NCBI GenBank assembly: GCA_035578155.1
Contig: JAPWDM010000004.1
Coordinates: 55,291,376-55,355,375 of the forward strand
DNA: 64,000 bases
Origin: Brachynemurus nebulosus
Taxonomy: Eukaryota > Arthropoda > Insecta > Neuroptera > Myrmeleontidae
Direction: 5' to 3'
Each line of letters begins with the position of its first letter. The stretch's first letter is position 1. A model generated the notes under the pieces. The model was given only the letters and a program-made list of their open reading frames with translations. It was not told where the DNA came from and did no database searches. This document shows, piece after piece, positions 24,524-34,392 of the stretch. A program made the translations under genes and the position numbers.

Positions 24524-25460
24524 TTATAATAATAAAAAAACATATTTAAACCAGTAATATATATTCGAATTTACTGCTATTTATTTAATAATTTAACTCA
24601 CATTCATTAATTTTTACATTCATTCGTCTTTTTGTTATTTTAAAAGCATTTTTTTAATTATCGGACGTAAAGTAAATGAAAAAAAAATATTGACACCCAT
24701 GGTTATCATATCAAATGGATATTTATGTATAATTTATAGAATGCTTCAATATTCTTTTCTCTTTTTCTGTTGTTTATAAACATGTGTATATATACATCTC
24801 TTTTTATCCGATTTATCTTAATTCAAAAGGATATTTTGATCATACAAATATGTATTTTGTTTTCAGTACAGCTAGTGTCATCTCTGTTCGAATTTATAAA
24901 CTATAATACAGGCGATTTCAAAAGGTATTACAGGTCTGAAATTTCAGTTCTGTAGAATTTTTTTTTCCGTGACAGGTTAATTTTGTAAACAAAATCACAC
25001 GTGTTTATATGTGGTTATGTTTTAAATATAAGTAACTAATTTATATTTTTTTTTTTCAATTGTAACCGGAACATGAAAAGAACATTGTAATATTTTCTTC
25101 AAAGATGTTTTAGTAAGTTTTAGCTATACCCCTTTTGAAATTTAAATATTACGGTAAATAACATAAATAATTTTTTTTTAGGCCGGATTCATTTTCATCT
25201 AGTGCACGGGCATCAATTAAATAAAAAGATTTCAGACATTATGACATATTTAATCAAATAACGTGCCACAAAATCTTTATATTTTCATTTTTATTAATTA
25301 TATTATAATGTGAATATCTATATGGAGAATAAGTATTAAAAAAATATATACATAACCTACATGTAATTGATTTGTAATGGAAAAATATCGACACCCCGGC
25401 TACTTTGTGAGACTGGAAACTGGAAGTTCAAAATTAGCTGTTTTAGTTGTCAAAAATACC
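24524..25460. other. LINE 3' flank, otherwise unrecognised
   Basis: AT-rich sequence. I could not place the 3' end of the CR1-type LINE. AAAAAAAATATTGACACCC near 24680 and GAAAAATATCGACACCCC near 25379 are similar and may be related element ends. Confidence 0.35.
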
Positions 25461-25915
25461 GTAAGGCGCTTGGCTGGTAACCAAGAGATCCGGGTTCGAG
25501 TCCCAGCCGATCCGGTTTGGTAATTTTTCAAACACTATGTCAATTTTAATTAACATAATGAATTGGCCATTTGCCAAAGTACATCGAGTGTTCAAGTATC
25601 AGCCAAAGCTGAACATTGAGTGGGCATATGAATATTGGTGTATGTTTAAAAATACGGATAAAAATCCGCCATACACTAATAATGTTTCACAGGCACTCGA
25701 TAACATTTGAAATTAAAAAAAAGTATAAAAACTGCGTCTCGAATTAGAGAGAGGTTGTGTTTGATTGATTACTGAATTGGAGTGGCACTCGAACAAGTGA
25801 TCGGTGGCCTAGTTGGTAAGGCGCTTGGCTGGTAACCAAGAGATCCGGGTTCGAGTCCCAGCCGATCCGGTTTGGTAATTTTTCAAACACTATGTCAATT
25901 TTAATTAAAGTAAAA
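25461..25915 (+). mobile_element. tRNA-headed SINE, tandem dimer (both units truncated)
   Basis: The 93-bp segments 25461-25553 and 25816-25908 are identical and lie 355 bp apart. Each covers the 3' two-thirds of a tRNA-like head and the start of a body (TTTGGTAATTTTTCAAACAC). The first unit starts in the D arm, so it lacks box A but keeps box B. It then has a full body to 25798. The second has the whole head (25798-25869) and breaks off in the body near 25910. This is how a tandemly amplified or partly duplicated SINE would look. Confidence 0.75.
25798..25869 (+). tRNA. tRNA-Thr(GGT)-like head, probably SINE promoter
   Basis: Folds as a tRNA: acceptor GATCGG/CCGATC, D arm GCCT..AGGC, anticodon arm CTTGG-CTGGTAA-CCAAG with anticodon GGT, and a T arm with GGTTCGAGTCC. 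Box A TGGCCTAGTTGG and box B GGTTCGAGTCC fit Pol III consensus. One T-stem mismatch, an imperfect first acceptor pair and the linked, duplicated SINE body argue for a SINE head rather than a working tRNA gene. Confidence 0.5.
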
Positions 25916-26859
25916 GGTCATTAAAACTGTTTTGATTTTCGTTTATTTACAATTTTACTTCTTTCTGATAATCCTATGTTAAATTTTTTTTCTGCAATCA
26001 AATTATCCTAATAACATTTTGTATATTTTTCCTTACGCTGTCCTCTTATGAATAAAATAGTATACTTTTGTGGCTTTGTGTAAATAAAAAGATTATCAGT
26101 TTAGATTAATTTTGTAAATCTGAATTTTTAATTGATTTATTCAGGATTCATTTTATTATAATTTGTTTTAATTTACTAAAAACTTAATTTAAAATGCGCG
26201 GTGTGTTATAAAGTATTACCGTAGCTTGGGGTGAAACGGAACGATTTTCAACTTTGTCGTAGATTTGCATACCTTTTTTTATCTACTAGACGATAAAAAA
26301 TGGATTGCTATTATTTCCGGTCGCTTATTCTTCATACTTACCATTTTAAAAATCCATTTTCATTTTTATTTAGCTAGAAAATTGAAAAAAAAATAGGCGG
26401 TTCTATTCACCTCGCACTTCGGGGTGTCGGGGATCGAATGAGAGGTGAATAGGAATTTTGGACATGGCTGTCCAGTTTGTCTATAAAATGGTAGCAATGG
26501 CTGATAAATTAATTTTACTGGTAGGAGAATTAAAATATGCATATATCTTAAACTTAACCTCTTCGATACAGTCGTTCGACAAATAAAAAACTATTTGTAC
26601 GTATGTGTCACGCTTACATTACAATATATTTAACACATTTTGTTGGTATTAACCTGTCTTATGTATGTTATGTACACCATGTATACTAATGTATCTGATG
26701 TACATGTCTCACTTTTACTCGAAGTTTATAATAAATTTATTTCTACATATTTTACTTTTAACAAGCCTTCTAGAATACTCTTAAACTTATACGATATTAA
26801 ACATCTTAAACAAAACATTATATATATAATTGTTGGCACGGTACAGCGTTGTGTCATAG
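25916..26859. other. Nothing recognised
   Basis: AT-rich. The 77-codon frame at 26640-26873 is low-complexity and I see no domain in it. Confidence 0.4.
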
Positions 26860-27481
26860 TCAGTTTAACTTGATGTTGTACAAATGCAAAAAATTTTATT
26901 TCGGAATCCTTGATACTGAACTACGAAATCCTGCTTTAATGCGTGTCTAACACACACTTGACGACGTTTTTTGTTATTGGTTGTAAGCTCTGGAACTACC
27001 TTCCCAAAACAATCAGACAGATAATATCTAAACAAAAATTTAAATACCACTGCAAAAATTTTCTTTTAACAAATCAAAATTATGCGTGCAGCTTCTGATG
27101 GACATTTGATCAAAAATATTTTGTAAGTAAGTAATATACATTGGTACCGTTGTTACATATTTTTCGAATCACACTTCATTGTTGTTGGCATCTTTTTTAT
27201 TAAATGTCTTTATATTACAATTGGCTTATTGTTTAAACTTTATATGTCTATTGCTTATAAAATTATAGATTTAGTTTCTGTTGATTATTTATAAAAATAC
27301 TTGATTCTTAAATTTGGTCCTAATTTTTTGTTTATGTATTATTATTAAAATTATTTATTTATTATCGTTGTTATTTTATTATGTTTGTTATTGTATTATG
27401 GTAGTCATCAGCTCATCAGCTACCTACAGCTTATTTAAAGTGAGTTATGTATGGCTTTGCGGCTTTTGAACTCAATAAACG
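26860..27481 (+). mobile_element. 5'-truncated + strand LINE, 3' end
   Basis: Contains a LINE-type C-terminus (26982-27098), an AT-rich 3' UTR, and an end CTCAATAAACG immediately before TATTATTATT. A short AATAAA-like end followed by (TATT)/(ATT) repeats is usual for insect LINEs. Its ATT tail is where the minus-strand array begins, so this tail may be the seed target for the array. The 5' limit is a guess. Confidence 0.55.
26982..27098 (+). pseudogene. LINE ORF2 C-terminal fragment
   Basis: The frame reads CKLWNYLPKTIRQIISKQKF then KYHCKNFLLTNQNYACSF and a stop. The LWNxLPxxIR...FK..LKxFLL pattern is the closing segment of CR1/Jockey-type ORF2 proteins. Nothing upstream is recognisable, so only the last ~38 codons are claimed. 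Confidence 0.6.
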
Positions 27482-27507
27482 TATTATTATTTTTTTTTTT
27501 TTTTTTT

Positions 27508-28306
27508 GATTAAAAATTGGGGTACTGCTGCCGGTGGATGGCGCGGTCAGCAGCACCCGGCGGCATCGCCATCGGAGGGCATGCGCCGCCACACACGGTA
27601 AAAATAAAAATATACAGATAATAGACAGGAACACATAAATGCAGTAGACAAAGGACAAACATACACAAATAAAAATCCAGCGACGAGCCCTGCCATCCCA
27701 GGGCTAAAAAAGAGGGGACAGTCCTTGGTGACGGTACGATAAGTACTAGACAGAGCGTCCGGTCACCAAGGCCTGAAAAACCATCGCTGCGACTCCCCTC
27801 GAGGCGTAAAGGGCCTCGGGGTGGAGGAACCTGACTAGAAACACACAAATATCACAGCAATTATCACAATAAAAGATCACAGATAATACTTATTACGTCA
27901 CTGGGGAGCCACAGGCCCACCAGTGACGCAATAAGGGGTTAAAACAATACCGCTGTAGAGCCATAACAACAGGCCTACAGCGGCATAACAAAATATCACA
28001 GAAAAGGAAAACAAATGATGTACCACCTCGGGTGTAAAAGGCCCTCGGTAGTACATCGCTAAAAAGAAATAACAACAACAAAAAAACATGTATAAATAAC
28101 AACAGTACCACTAAGGGTGTAAAAGGCCCTTAGTGGCATAACGAAAGACTAAAAGTACCCTGCCAGACCAGCTGGAACAGGGTATTGTTAATAAATAAGA
28201 CAAACACAATATCATTTTACACATAAGGATTAAAACGGAGCTGTAAAGTTTAAAATATCGGAGGAGATAAAACGAGACGACTTGTAAAATCTGAGATGGT
28301 ATGCCC
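27508..28306 (-). ncRNA. Structured 3' UTR: chain of about nine stem-loops (copy A)
   Basis: Paired arms (plus-strand positions): 27521-27532/27546-27557, 27687-27692/27699-27704, 27723-27732/27762-27771 (perfect 10 bp), 27792-27804/27813-27826, 27897-27904/27920-27927 (perfect 8 bp), 27950-27958/27975-27983 (perfect 9 bp), 28019-28033/28041-28055, 28108-28117/28127-28136 (perfect 10 bp), 28157-28162/28178-28183. Three of them share the loop-side sequence GGTGTAAAAGG or GGCGTAAAGGG, so they look like duplicates of one hairpin. Copies B, C and D keep the set, with compensatory pairs. Likely role by analogy is recognition by the element's own RT; that is inference. Confidence 0.75.
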
Positions 28307-31300
28307 CTAAAGTCTCTGAAGAAGATGCGAATTTCGGAGAAATTCAAGCATCTTTCTTTCAGAGACAGCATTATAAGCAAGAGCTTCGGCTAAATTATGT
28401 GGGAGCTGCAACCTCTGGCGCAATGGTTCAAAGGTTACACATTCCTCAACTATATGCCTCACGGTTAGCGCCGTCCCGCAGGCGGCGCACCTTGGCTGAT
28501 CCTCACCGGCGAGAAGATGACGATGTGTTAACGCCGTGTGGCCCAAGCGTAAACGCGTCAGGGCCACACTCTCTCGCCGGCTCAGATTTACAGGTGCCGG
28601 AGTTCTTCGGATCTCAGGTTTCACCTGTCTGAGCTTAGCCGTGAGGTTGTTCCACTCACGTTGCCATTTCTGATCAATCGCGGATCGTATGCTCACTCTC
28701 AGATCCTCTGGGCGTATGGCAATGTCCTGTGGCTCACCGACTTCGGCTGCATGACGTGCTGCCTGGTCGGCGAGTTCATTGCCAGGTATCCCTACATGTC
28801 CGGGAATCCAAAAGAAGGTGATAGACTTTTGGCGGAGCATGCAGAGACACGTTCGGATGTTCTGCACCAGTGGATCGATGGTATGAGAGTGGCAGATCGC
28901 TTGCAACGCGCTCAACGAGTCGGAACAAATGAGGAATGCGCTGTCTTCAGATGTTTGACAGAATCGCAGGGCTTGCAGAATAGCAAATAATTCTGCAGTA
29001 TACACAGTGGCCTGGGGAGGAAGTGACCAAGCGTGAGGATCGTCACGGATGACGATGGCACTTCCCACACCCGTAGCTGTTTTGGAACCATCTGTGTATA
29101 CGCAGAGAGAGTCAAGTTCGCTAATGATCTCATAAAAGCGGGATCGATATTCGAATGAACTGGTCTCCTCCTTGTTGAGACCAGTCAGGTCGAAACGACA
29201 CCTTACGTTAGGGATCAGCCAAGGAGGTACTTCCATAGGACGTTTGGGAAGTACCTTGGCGAACTGTAAGTGCAGACTCTCTAATAACTCCTGCGTTCGA
29301 ACGGCCACTGGTCGACTTATGGTGGGACGTCGACCGTAGAGCCCCTGTAAACGGTATCTGAATAGAGTCGGGTGATTGATATGCGTAGGTGTTGCATATA
29401 CCCCCGCTGCATAATTGAGCAAGAGACGCTCACGTCTCAGTCGCAGCGGAGGAAGACCCGACTCTACACAGAGGCTCATAGAAGGGCTCGTTCGAAATGC
29501 TCCCGTAGCCAGTCGTATGCCTGCATGGTGAACAGGATCTAGGAGTAAGAGCGCAGACGCCCGGGCGGAGGAGTAAGCAATGCTGCCGTAATCAATCCTA
29601 GTCAGAACTAGCGATTGATACAGGCGAAGCAACGACTCCCGGCCCGCACCCCACGATGCACCAGCCAAGCACTTAAGCATGTTTATTGTCCTGCGACAAC
29701 TCGCAGCTAAGGCTTGAAGGTGTGGGCGCCACGTAAGTTGTTTGTCGAATATAAGTCCTAGAAACCTGACGCTATCAACGCACTGGAGATTGGATCCTTT
29801 TAAAGTGAGGACAGGATCCGGATGTGCGTTGCGCTTTCTGCAGAAGTGAACCACCGATGTCTTTTGTGGTGAGAAACGAAAACCAAGAGCTTCTGCAGAA
29901 GTCACCACTTCGTTGATGCCTTGTTGCAGCCGTTGTTGGATATCCTCGATGGAATCGGCTGCATAGAATATGGTGAGGTCATCAACGTACAAGCAACGAC
30001 GAATTGGGGCTGAAGCTGCAATATGACTGACTGCGATGGAAAACAAGGTGACACTAATGGTGGAGCCTTGAGGAACACCATTCTCCTGGGAGTGGGCCTC
30101 AGACTCAGTGTCACCTACCCGGACACGAAAAGAACGGTCAGTCAGAAAACTTTTTACGAACTGAGGGAGGTTACCACTTAAACCCCAGTCGTGCAGCTTC
30201 TTGAGAATGCCATACCTCCAGGTCATATCATAAGCTTTCTCCAAATCGAAGAACACAGCCACAAGGTGTTTTCGTTGGAGAAAGGCGTCTTGAATGGCAT
30301 TCTCGAGGCGAACAAGATGGTCCGTAGTCGAATGGTATCGGCGGAACCCACATTGATGTTTAGGAATGAGATTGTGGGATTCCAGCCACCAGACGAGACG
30401 GTTGTTCACCATTTTTTCCAATACCTTGCTGAAACAGCAAGTCAAGGATATTGGACGGTAGCTAGATAGTTGCGATGAATCTTTACCCTCTTTTAGTAGC
30501 GGAATGATGGTAGCTTCCCGCCACTGCGGAGGGTAAACGCCTTGCCTAAAAATTTCGTTGTACAGATCCAGTAACCTACACTTACCAGGATAAGGCAGGT
30601 TCCGGATCATGGCGTAGGGGATCTTATCAGGTCCAGGGGAGGTGTCCCCAGATCCCCGAAGCGCCTCCAGTAATTCTTGCATAGAAAACGGTTGGTTATA
30701 CTGGAGGGATTCATCTGAGAAAAAATCAAGATCATTTCGCTCATGTTCGATCTTGATCCGCAGGAAGTCCGGATCATAATTTTGGGAGCCACTGACGCGC
30801 TCAAAGTGCTTAGCTAAGCAATTTGCTATTTCTGCGCGTTCAGTGATGTTCCGACCGTCGACGACGAGAAGGGAGGGCATTGGTGAACGGGAGGATTTCC
30901 CTGTAATGGCCCTCACTCTTCTCCATACCTCTGAGGTTGTTGTTGAGGTATTAATGGCCGAAACATATTGCTTCCATGATAGCCTCTTCTGTTCTTTTAT
31001 AGTGCGTTTACAGCGTGCTTGCGCACGCTTGTAGGCTATCACATTTTCCTGCGTGGGGCGACGTCTGAGTTCGTTGTACGCCCGCTTTTTCTCTGCAACT
31101 GCTACACTCACGACTTCATTCCACCATGGTACTTGACGTTTGGGTGGAATGCTGGATGACTTCGGTATACTCGTATATGCTGCTTCATTGACACTGGAGG
31201 ACATTTTCTCCACATCATCTTCTACGTCTCCAGTCAGCTCGGGTGTACGGAATGAATTAGCGTACATTTCCCAATCAGCTTGACGGAGACGCCATCTCGG

Positions 31301-31969
31301 CGAAGATGAATGTGGAGTCATCGGCGTGGTACTGTTCAATATGATTGGAATATGATCACTACCGTATGAATCAGACGCCAGCGTCCATTCATAACGGTGT
31401 GCCATGACCGGTGAGCCGAGTGATAAGTCGATAGCCGACAGCTCACCGGTTCTTGCGTTAATGAAAGTACCTTGACCGGTATTCAACAAGACCGCTTCAG
31501 ACTCATCTAGAAACCGTTCTATGAGTCTTCCACGGGCGTCTCTTGTGCTACAGCCCCACATGGGGCTGTGAGCATTAAAATCTCCTAGTAACAAAAATGG
31601 ACGTGGTAACTGTAATGTAAGCTCGGTCAAATCTTCGACGTTCCAGTCGAAATCTGGTAGGTAGACCGAGCATACTGTGAAATGGGGCGGTTTTAAAAAT
31701 TGTACTGCAATAGCTTGTAGGGGGGTGTTTAACGGGTGGTCCCGGAAAGGAACGCCATCTTTAATGATGATGGCAACACCCCCCCTCGCCCTGATGTCTG
31801 GCTGTACGTCGCGCCGGCGGATTTTATGGTATTTGATGGTAAATTGTTCCGCCGGCCGTAAATGTGTCTCTTGGAGGCACACGCACATAGGCGTGTGCTC
31901 AGCCAGAAGCATCTGCAATTCACAGTAATGGTGCTTAACACCATTACAGTTCCACTGTACGATAGCCAT
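28307..31969 (-). CDS. I-type ORF2 polyprotein, copy A: endonuclease-RT-RNase H
   Basis: An uninterrupted 1,220-residue frame. Residues 1-215 are an APE-type endonuclease (WNCNG at 6-10, QETHL around 33-37, GDFNAH 129-134, SDHIPI 204-209) that nicks target DNA. The RT core has FDLEKAYD 574-581, GVPQGS 631-636 and catalytic YVDD 661-664. RNase H (about 955-1075) keeps its acidic set D960, E993, D1017, D1068, with the PGHVGIPGNELAD block. A CCHC-like finger C1160-C1163-H1171-C1176 closes the protein. Start chosen at the ATG 37 nt past the ORF1 stop, giving MAIVQWNCNG, the usual beginning of these endonucleases. All visible catalytic residues are present, so the protein could be active; its own ORF1 is broken. 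Confidence 0.92.
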   Translation of the reverse strand: MAIVQWNCNGVKHHYCELQMLLAEHTPMCVCLQETHLRPAEQFTIKYHKIRRRDVQPDIRARGGVAIIIKDGVPFRDHPLNTPLQAIAVQFLKPPHFTVCSVYLPDFDWNVEDLTELTLQLPRPFLLLGDFNAHSPMWGCSTRDARGRLIERFLDESEAVLLNTGQGTFINARTGELSAIDLSLGSPVMAHRYEWTLASDSYGSDHIPIILNSTTPMTPHSSSPRWRLRQADWEMYANSFRTPELTGDVEDDVEKMSSSVNEAAYTSIPKSSSIPPKRQVPWWNEVVSVAVAEKKRAYNELRRRPTQENVIAYKRAQARCKRTIKEQKRLSWKQYVSAINTSTTTSEVWRRVRAITGKSSRSPMPSLLVVDGRNITERAEIANCLAKHFERVSGSQNYDPDFLRIKIEHERNDLDFFSDESLQYNQPFSMQELLEALRGSGDTSPGPDKIPYAMIRNLPYPGKCRLLDLYNEIFRQGVYPPQWREATIIPLLKEGKDSSQLSSYRPISLTCCFSKVLEKMVNNRLVWWLESHNLIPKHQCGFRRYHSTTDHLVRLENAIQDAFLQRKHLVAVFFDLEKAYDMTWRYGILKKLHDWGLSGNLPQFVKSFLTDRSFRVRVGDTESEAHSQENGVPQGSTISVTLFSIAVSHIAASAPIRRCLYVDDLTIFYAADSIEDIQQRLQQGINEVVTSAEALGFRFSPQKTSVVHFCRKRNAHPDPVLTLKGSNLQCVDSVRFLGLIFDKQLTWRPHLQALAASCRRTINMLKCLAGASWGAGRESLLRLYQSLVLTRIDYGSIAYSSARASALLLLDPVHHAGIRLATGAFRTSPSMSLCVESGLPPLRLRRERLLLNYAAGVYATPTHINHPTLFRYRLQGLYGRRPTISRPVAVRTQELLESLHLQFAKVLPKRPMEVPPWLIPNVRCRFDLTGLNKEETSSFEYRSRFYEIISELDSLCVYTDGSKTATGVGSAIVIRDDPHAWSLPPQATVYTAELFAILQALRFCQTSEDSAFLICSDSLSALQAICHSHTIDPLVQNIRTCLCMLRQKSITFFWIPGHVGIPGNELADQAARHAAEVGEPQDIAIRPEDLRVSIRSAIDQKWQREWNNLTAKLRQVKPEIRRTPAPVNLSRRESVALTRLRLGHTALTHRHLLAGEDQPRCAACGTALTVRHIVEECVTFEPLRQRLQLPHNLAEALAYNAVSERKMLEFLRNSHLLQRL

Positions 31970-32006
31970 TTCTGTTACTACTTGGGTTGCTCCCTAGGAA
32001 GTGTGG

Positions 32007-33655
32007 CTACTTCCTAGGTTTCCCCTTTGGCCAGCCTTTTTTTCTTTTGATCACTTTCACCTCGGCGTCCGAATTGTCAGATTCTGTTGCCGAGGTGTTG
32101 GTATAAGCGTCGGTCGTCGGGCGCTTAGTACCCGTACGAACCGACGCGGTCGTACTTTCCGAGTCGCTCATCGGTGTTTGGTTAGAGCGACTCGGGAGGG
32201 GGGTGACCGGGCGTTCGGGTGTGCCCGGTCGGGACGGCCGCTGTGGTAGTGGGGCCGTCACTGGTGGGGGCGGAATGAATTCCGCCTCCGATGTTGAGGT
32301 GGCAGATCCCTTTTTTGGGGGTCGTTGTTCGGCCACCTCCTTTTCCCCTTCACTGTAGCGCCTTCTTGGCGGTGACTTCTTCGGTGACGTCTTCTTTTTG
32401 GGTGAAGACGTCACAGTGCGTACGACTGGTCCCTGAGGGGTGGTTGTTATCACCCTTTTAGTCTCAGGGACCTTGGCTGACACGAAAGCGGCTGAGGTGG
32501 GTGTGGAAACAGGTACACCCACTGAGCGCACAAGACTTTCTTGAATTCGCTGCATAGTTGACTGCATCTGGCGCATAGTTTCTTTCAATTCCTTGATTTC
32601 GGTATTCTTTTCAGCCGCTGTAGGGGCGGGGGCCGCAACAGCGCGTGCGTAGCCATCCAGAGCCGATCGACGGGGCAAGTTGCCCAAAAGCTTACGGCGT
32701 GCGTCGGGATATTTTCCAAGGCCCTCAGCTCCTGGATGGCTGATTCCTGTTTAAATATGGGGCAATTTCTGGACTTAGCCGAGTGATTGCCACCACAATT
32801 TATGCACTTTATAGGGTCGTCACATGGCCGTCCTTCATGCAACGGCCTACCACACACGCAGATCTGTTGCGAGACGTTACACTTTTGCGAAACATGTCCG
32901 TACTTCTGACATTTATAGCACCTCATTGGTGCCGGAATGTACGAACGAACGTCTATTTTTGTAAAAAGGCCGATGACTACATCTTTTGGAAGTGTAGTCT
33001 TATTAAATGTGAGCAATATTAGGGGGGATTCTGGATGATGGTTCCCCCTGTTATATTTCAGCCTTTTTGCTTCTATTACCCCCTGTGGAGACATCTCCGA
33101 CACTATCTCGTCGAGGGTGCAGTACGCCAAAGAGGGGTGCATTATGACTCCCCTAGAATAATTTAATACTCCATGGGGCGTCACTTCCACCGCGTACTGC
33201 CCTAAGTTTTTCAAATTCTGTATACGTTGACTTTGTGCCGGTGAGTATGCCTCCACGAGCAACCCTTTGCCCGAGATTTTGGCATCTTTTACCTGCCCAA
33301 TACATTCTTTTACAAGTTTTGCCAGAAGGAAGGGACTAACTTTGCTAAAGTCCGCTTCCGTTGGCTTCAGAATTAAAAACCTCACATAATTTTCCGCTGA
33401 CACTCTTGGGGTATCCAATGTCATTGGACGCCCACGATTTTTTCCCTTTGTTTTCTTGGAGGGAGGAGGGTTACCCCCCTTAGAGTTCGTAACCTCACCA
33501 GCTACTGCCGGCGGGGTTACTTGCGTGGATGTAGCTGGGGTACTGGAAGTAGCCCGGCTACTGCTGCTCCCACCAGATGACGTTGGCGGAGCTGGGTTCG
33601 CGTCCGAATTTTTGGGCCCGGACTCGCCCGTAATGTTGACATTATTTTCTCCCAT
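32007..33655 (-). pseudogene. I-type ORF1 (gag-like), copy A, frameshifted
   Basis: From ATG at 33655 (MGENNVNITG) the frame runs 357 residues to a stop at 32585; the rest (32007 to about 32710) is in another frame. Compared with copy B, 7 nt are missing near 32712: 1,649 nt here against 1,656 nt there. Layout: Ser/Pro-rich start, RRM-like region (about 88-240), three zinc knuckles (C246-C249-H254-C259; C266-C268-H273-C278; C284-C287-H291-C298), then a coiled-coil-like helix and a Ser/Pro/basic tail ending KKGWPKGKPRK. ORF1 proteins of this kind coat the RNA. The longer upstream frame to 33784 starts in the 5' UTR and is not conserved in copy B. Confidence 0.85.
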
Positions 33656-34360
33656 ACACAAATAGACAAAAACCCCCACCCCGCTCCCCACCCTCCACGG
33701 AGCCTCATAAGGGACGTGGGACTCCCACGCCAGGGATACGGGAATGAGGGGCCCTAGGGACGAAGCCCATTGCCCCAGTGACACGCACGACCCCGGGGCG
33801 CTCGAATTTACTGCGGCCGGTGCATAACCGCAGCTACGGTCTATGCCTAAAGCCAGGGCCGAAGTGACGTGTTGTTCCGCCGTACTCGCAAGTAACGGCT
33901 TCCCTCAGTCACCAGGATCCCCTTTTCCAGGCAACGCCGCTAAGCCACACACGAGCTAGTGTGGGTCCCGAAGATGACTTGAAGTTGGGACAACATTGAA
34001 AAAACGAAAACAAAACAAAACCAGAAACAAAAAAAGAAACAAAAGATAAAAGAAAATCTAAAACAAAAGGAAATAAAAATAACGAAAACAAAAAACAATA
34101 AAAACGAAACGAAATAAAAAGATAGGTTGAAAAAATGAACGATCGAGGATTTCTCCTCTAGATCCGGCATCTTTTGTGAGAACGGTGGTACCTCGAGAAG
34201 GAACGGTGCCGATCTTGGGTAGTCAGAGGCTAATGGAATCCGAAGATTACTGTATTGCGCATAAACTACCCCTGGAACCCTTAGCCTCCTTGACACCAAT
34301 GGGGGATAAATATCCCTCACGGGTGCCAAGGGCAGCTGCTATAGGTGTCCTCACCACCCG
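33656..34360 (-). promoter_or_regulatory. 5' UTR of copy A (presumed internal promoter region)
   Basis: About 705 bp, closely matched by 40546-41250 in copy B, with an A-rich purine segment (33990-34140) in the middle. LINEs of this group are transcribed from internal promoters in this region; I see no specific promoter motif. The first ~70 nt form the ribozyme-like fold listed separately. Confidence 0.5.
34292..34360 (-). ncRNA. HDV-ribozyme-like fold at the 5' end of copy A
   Basis: Pairings in HDV order, read on the minus strand: P1 CGGGTG (34360-34355) with CACCCG (34325-34320); P2 GACACC (34349-34344) with GGTGTC (34297-34292); P4 GGGAT/ATCCC (34316-34312 and 34307-34303) between P1' and P2'. 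The 18 nt between P2 and P1' leave room for P3/L3 but its pairing is unclear. J4/2 reads CCATT. P1 begins at the first base of the element, as a self-cleaving 5' end would require. HDV-like ribozymes are known at 5' ends of R2 and several other non-LTR families. Activity is untested and P3 is unresolved. Confidence 0.45.
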
Positions 34361-34392
34361 TATTATTATTTTTTTTTTTTTTTTTTTTTTTT

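Larger units (their letters stand above)
27482..34360 (-). mobile_element. I-superclade LINE, full-length copy A
   Basis: A 6,879-bp unit: 5' UTR 33656-34360, ORF1 (broken) 32007-33655, 37-nt gap, ORF2 28307-31969, 3' UTR 27508-28306, then an A-run and (TAA)3 tail (27482-27507). Two ORFs with CCHC knuckles, AP endonuclease, RT and RNase H plus a TAA-type tail match the I/Nimb group of the I superclade; the Drosophila I factor also ends in TAA repeats. Clade assignment within the superclade needs a tree. Confidence 0.88.

Noticed and set aside
28111..28380. Hydrophobic frames in the I-type 3' UTRs (repeated at 34774, 41717 and 43278)
   Set aside because: They recur in each copy because the 3' UTR is conserved as RNA structure; the frames differ in length and register between copies.
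28661..30469. Plus-strand frames of 70-110 codons opposite ORF2 (also 35544-37352)
   Set aside because: They are shadows of the ORF2 coding strand, and no antisense protein family is recognisable.
33656..33784. Upstream extension of the copy A ORF1 frame
   Set aside because: It lies in the 5' UTR and is not an open extension in copy B, so the ATG at 33655 is preferred.
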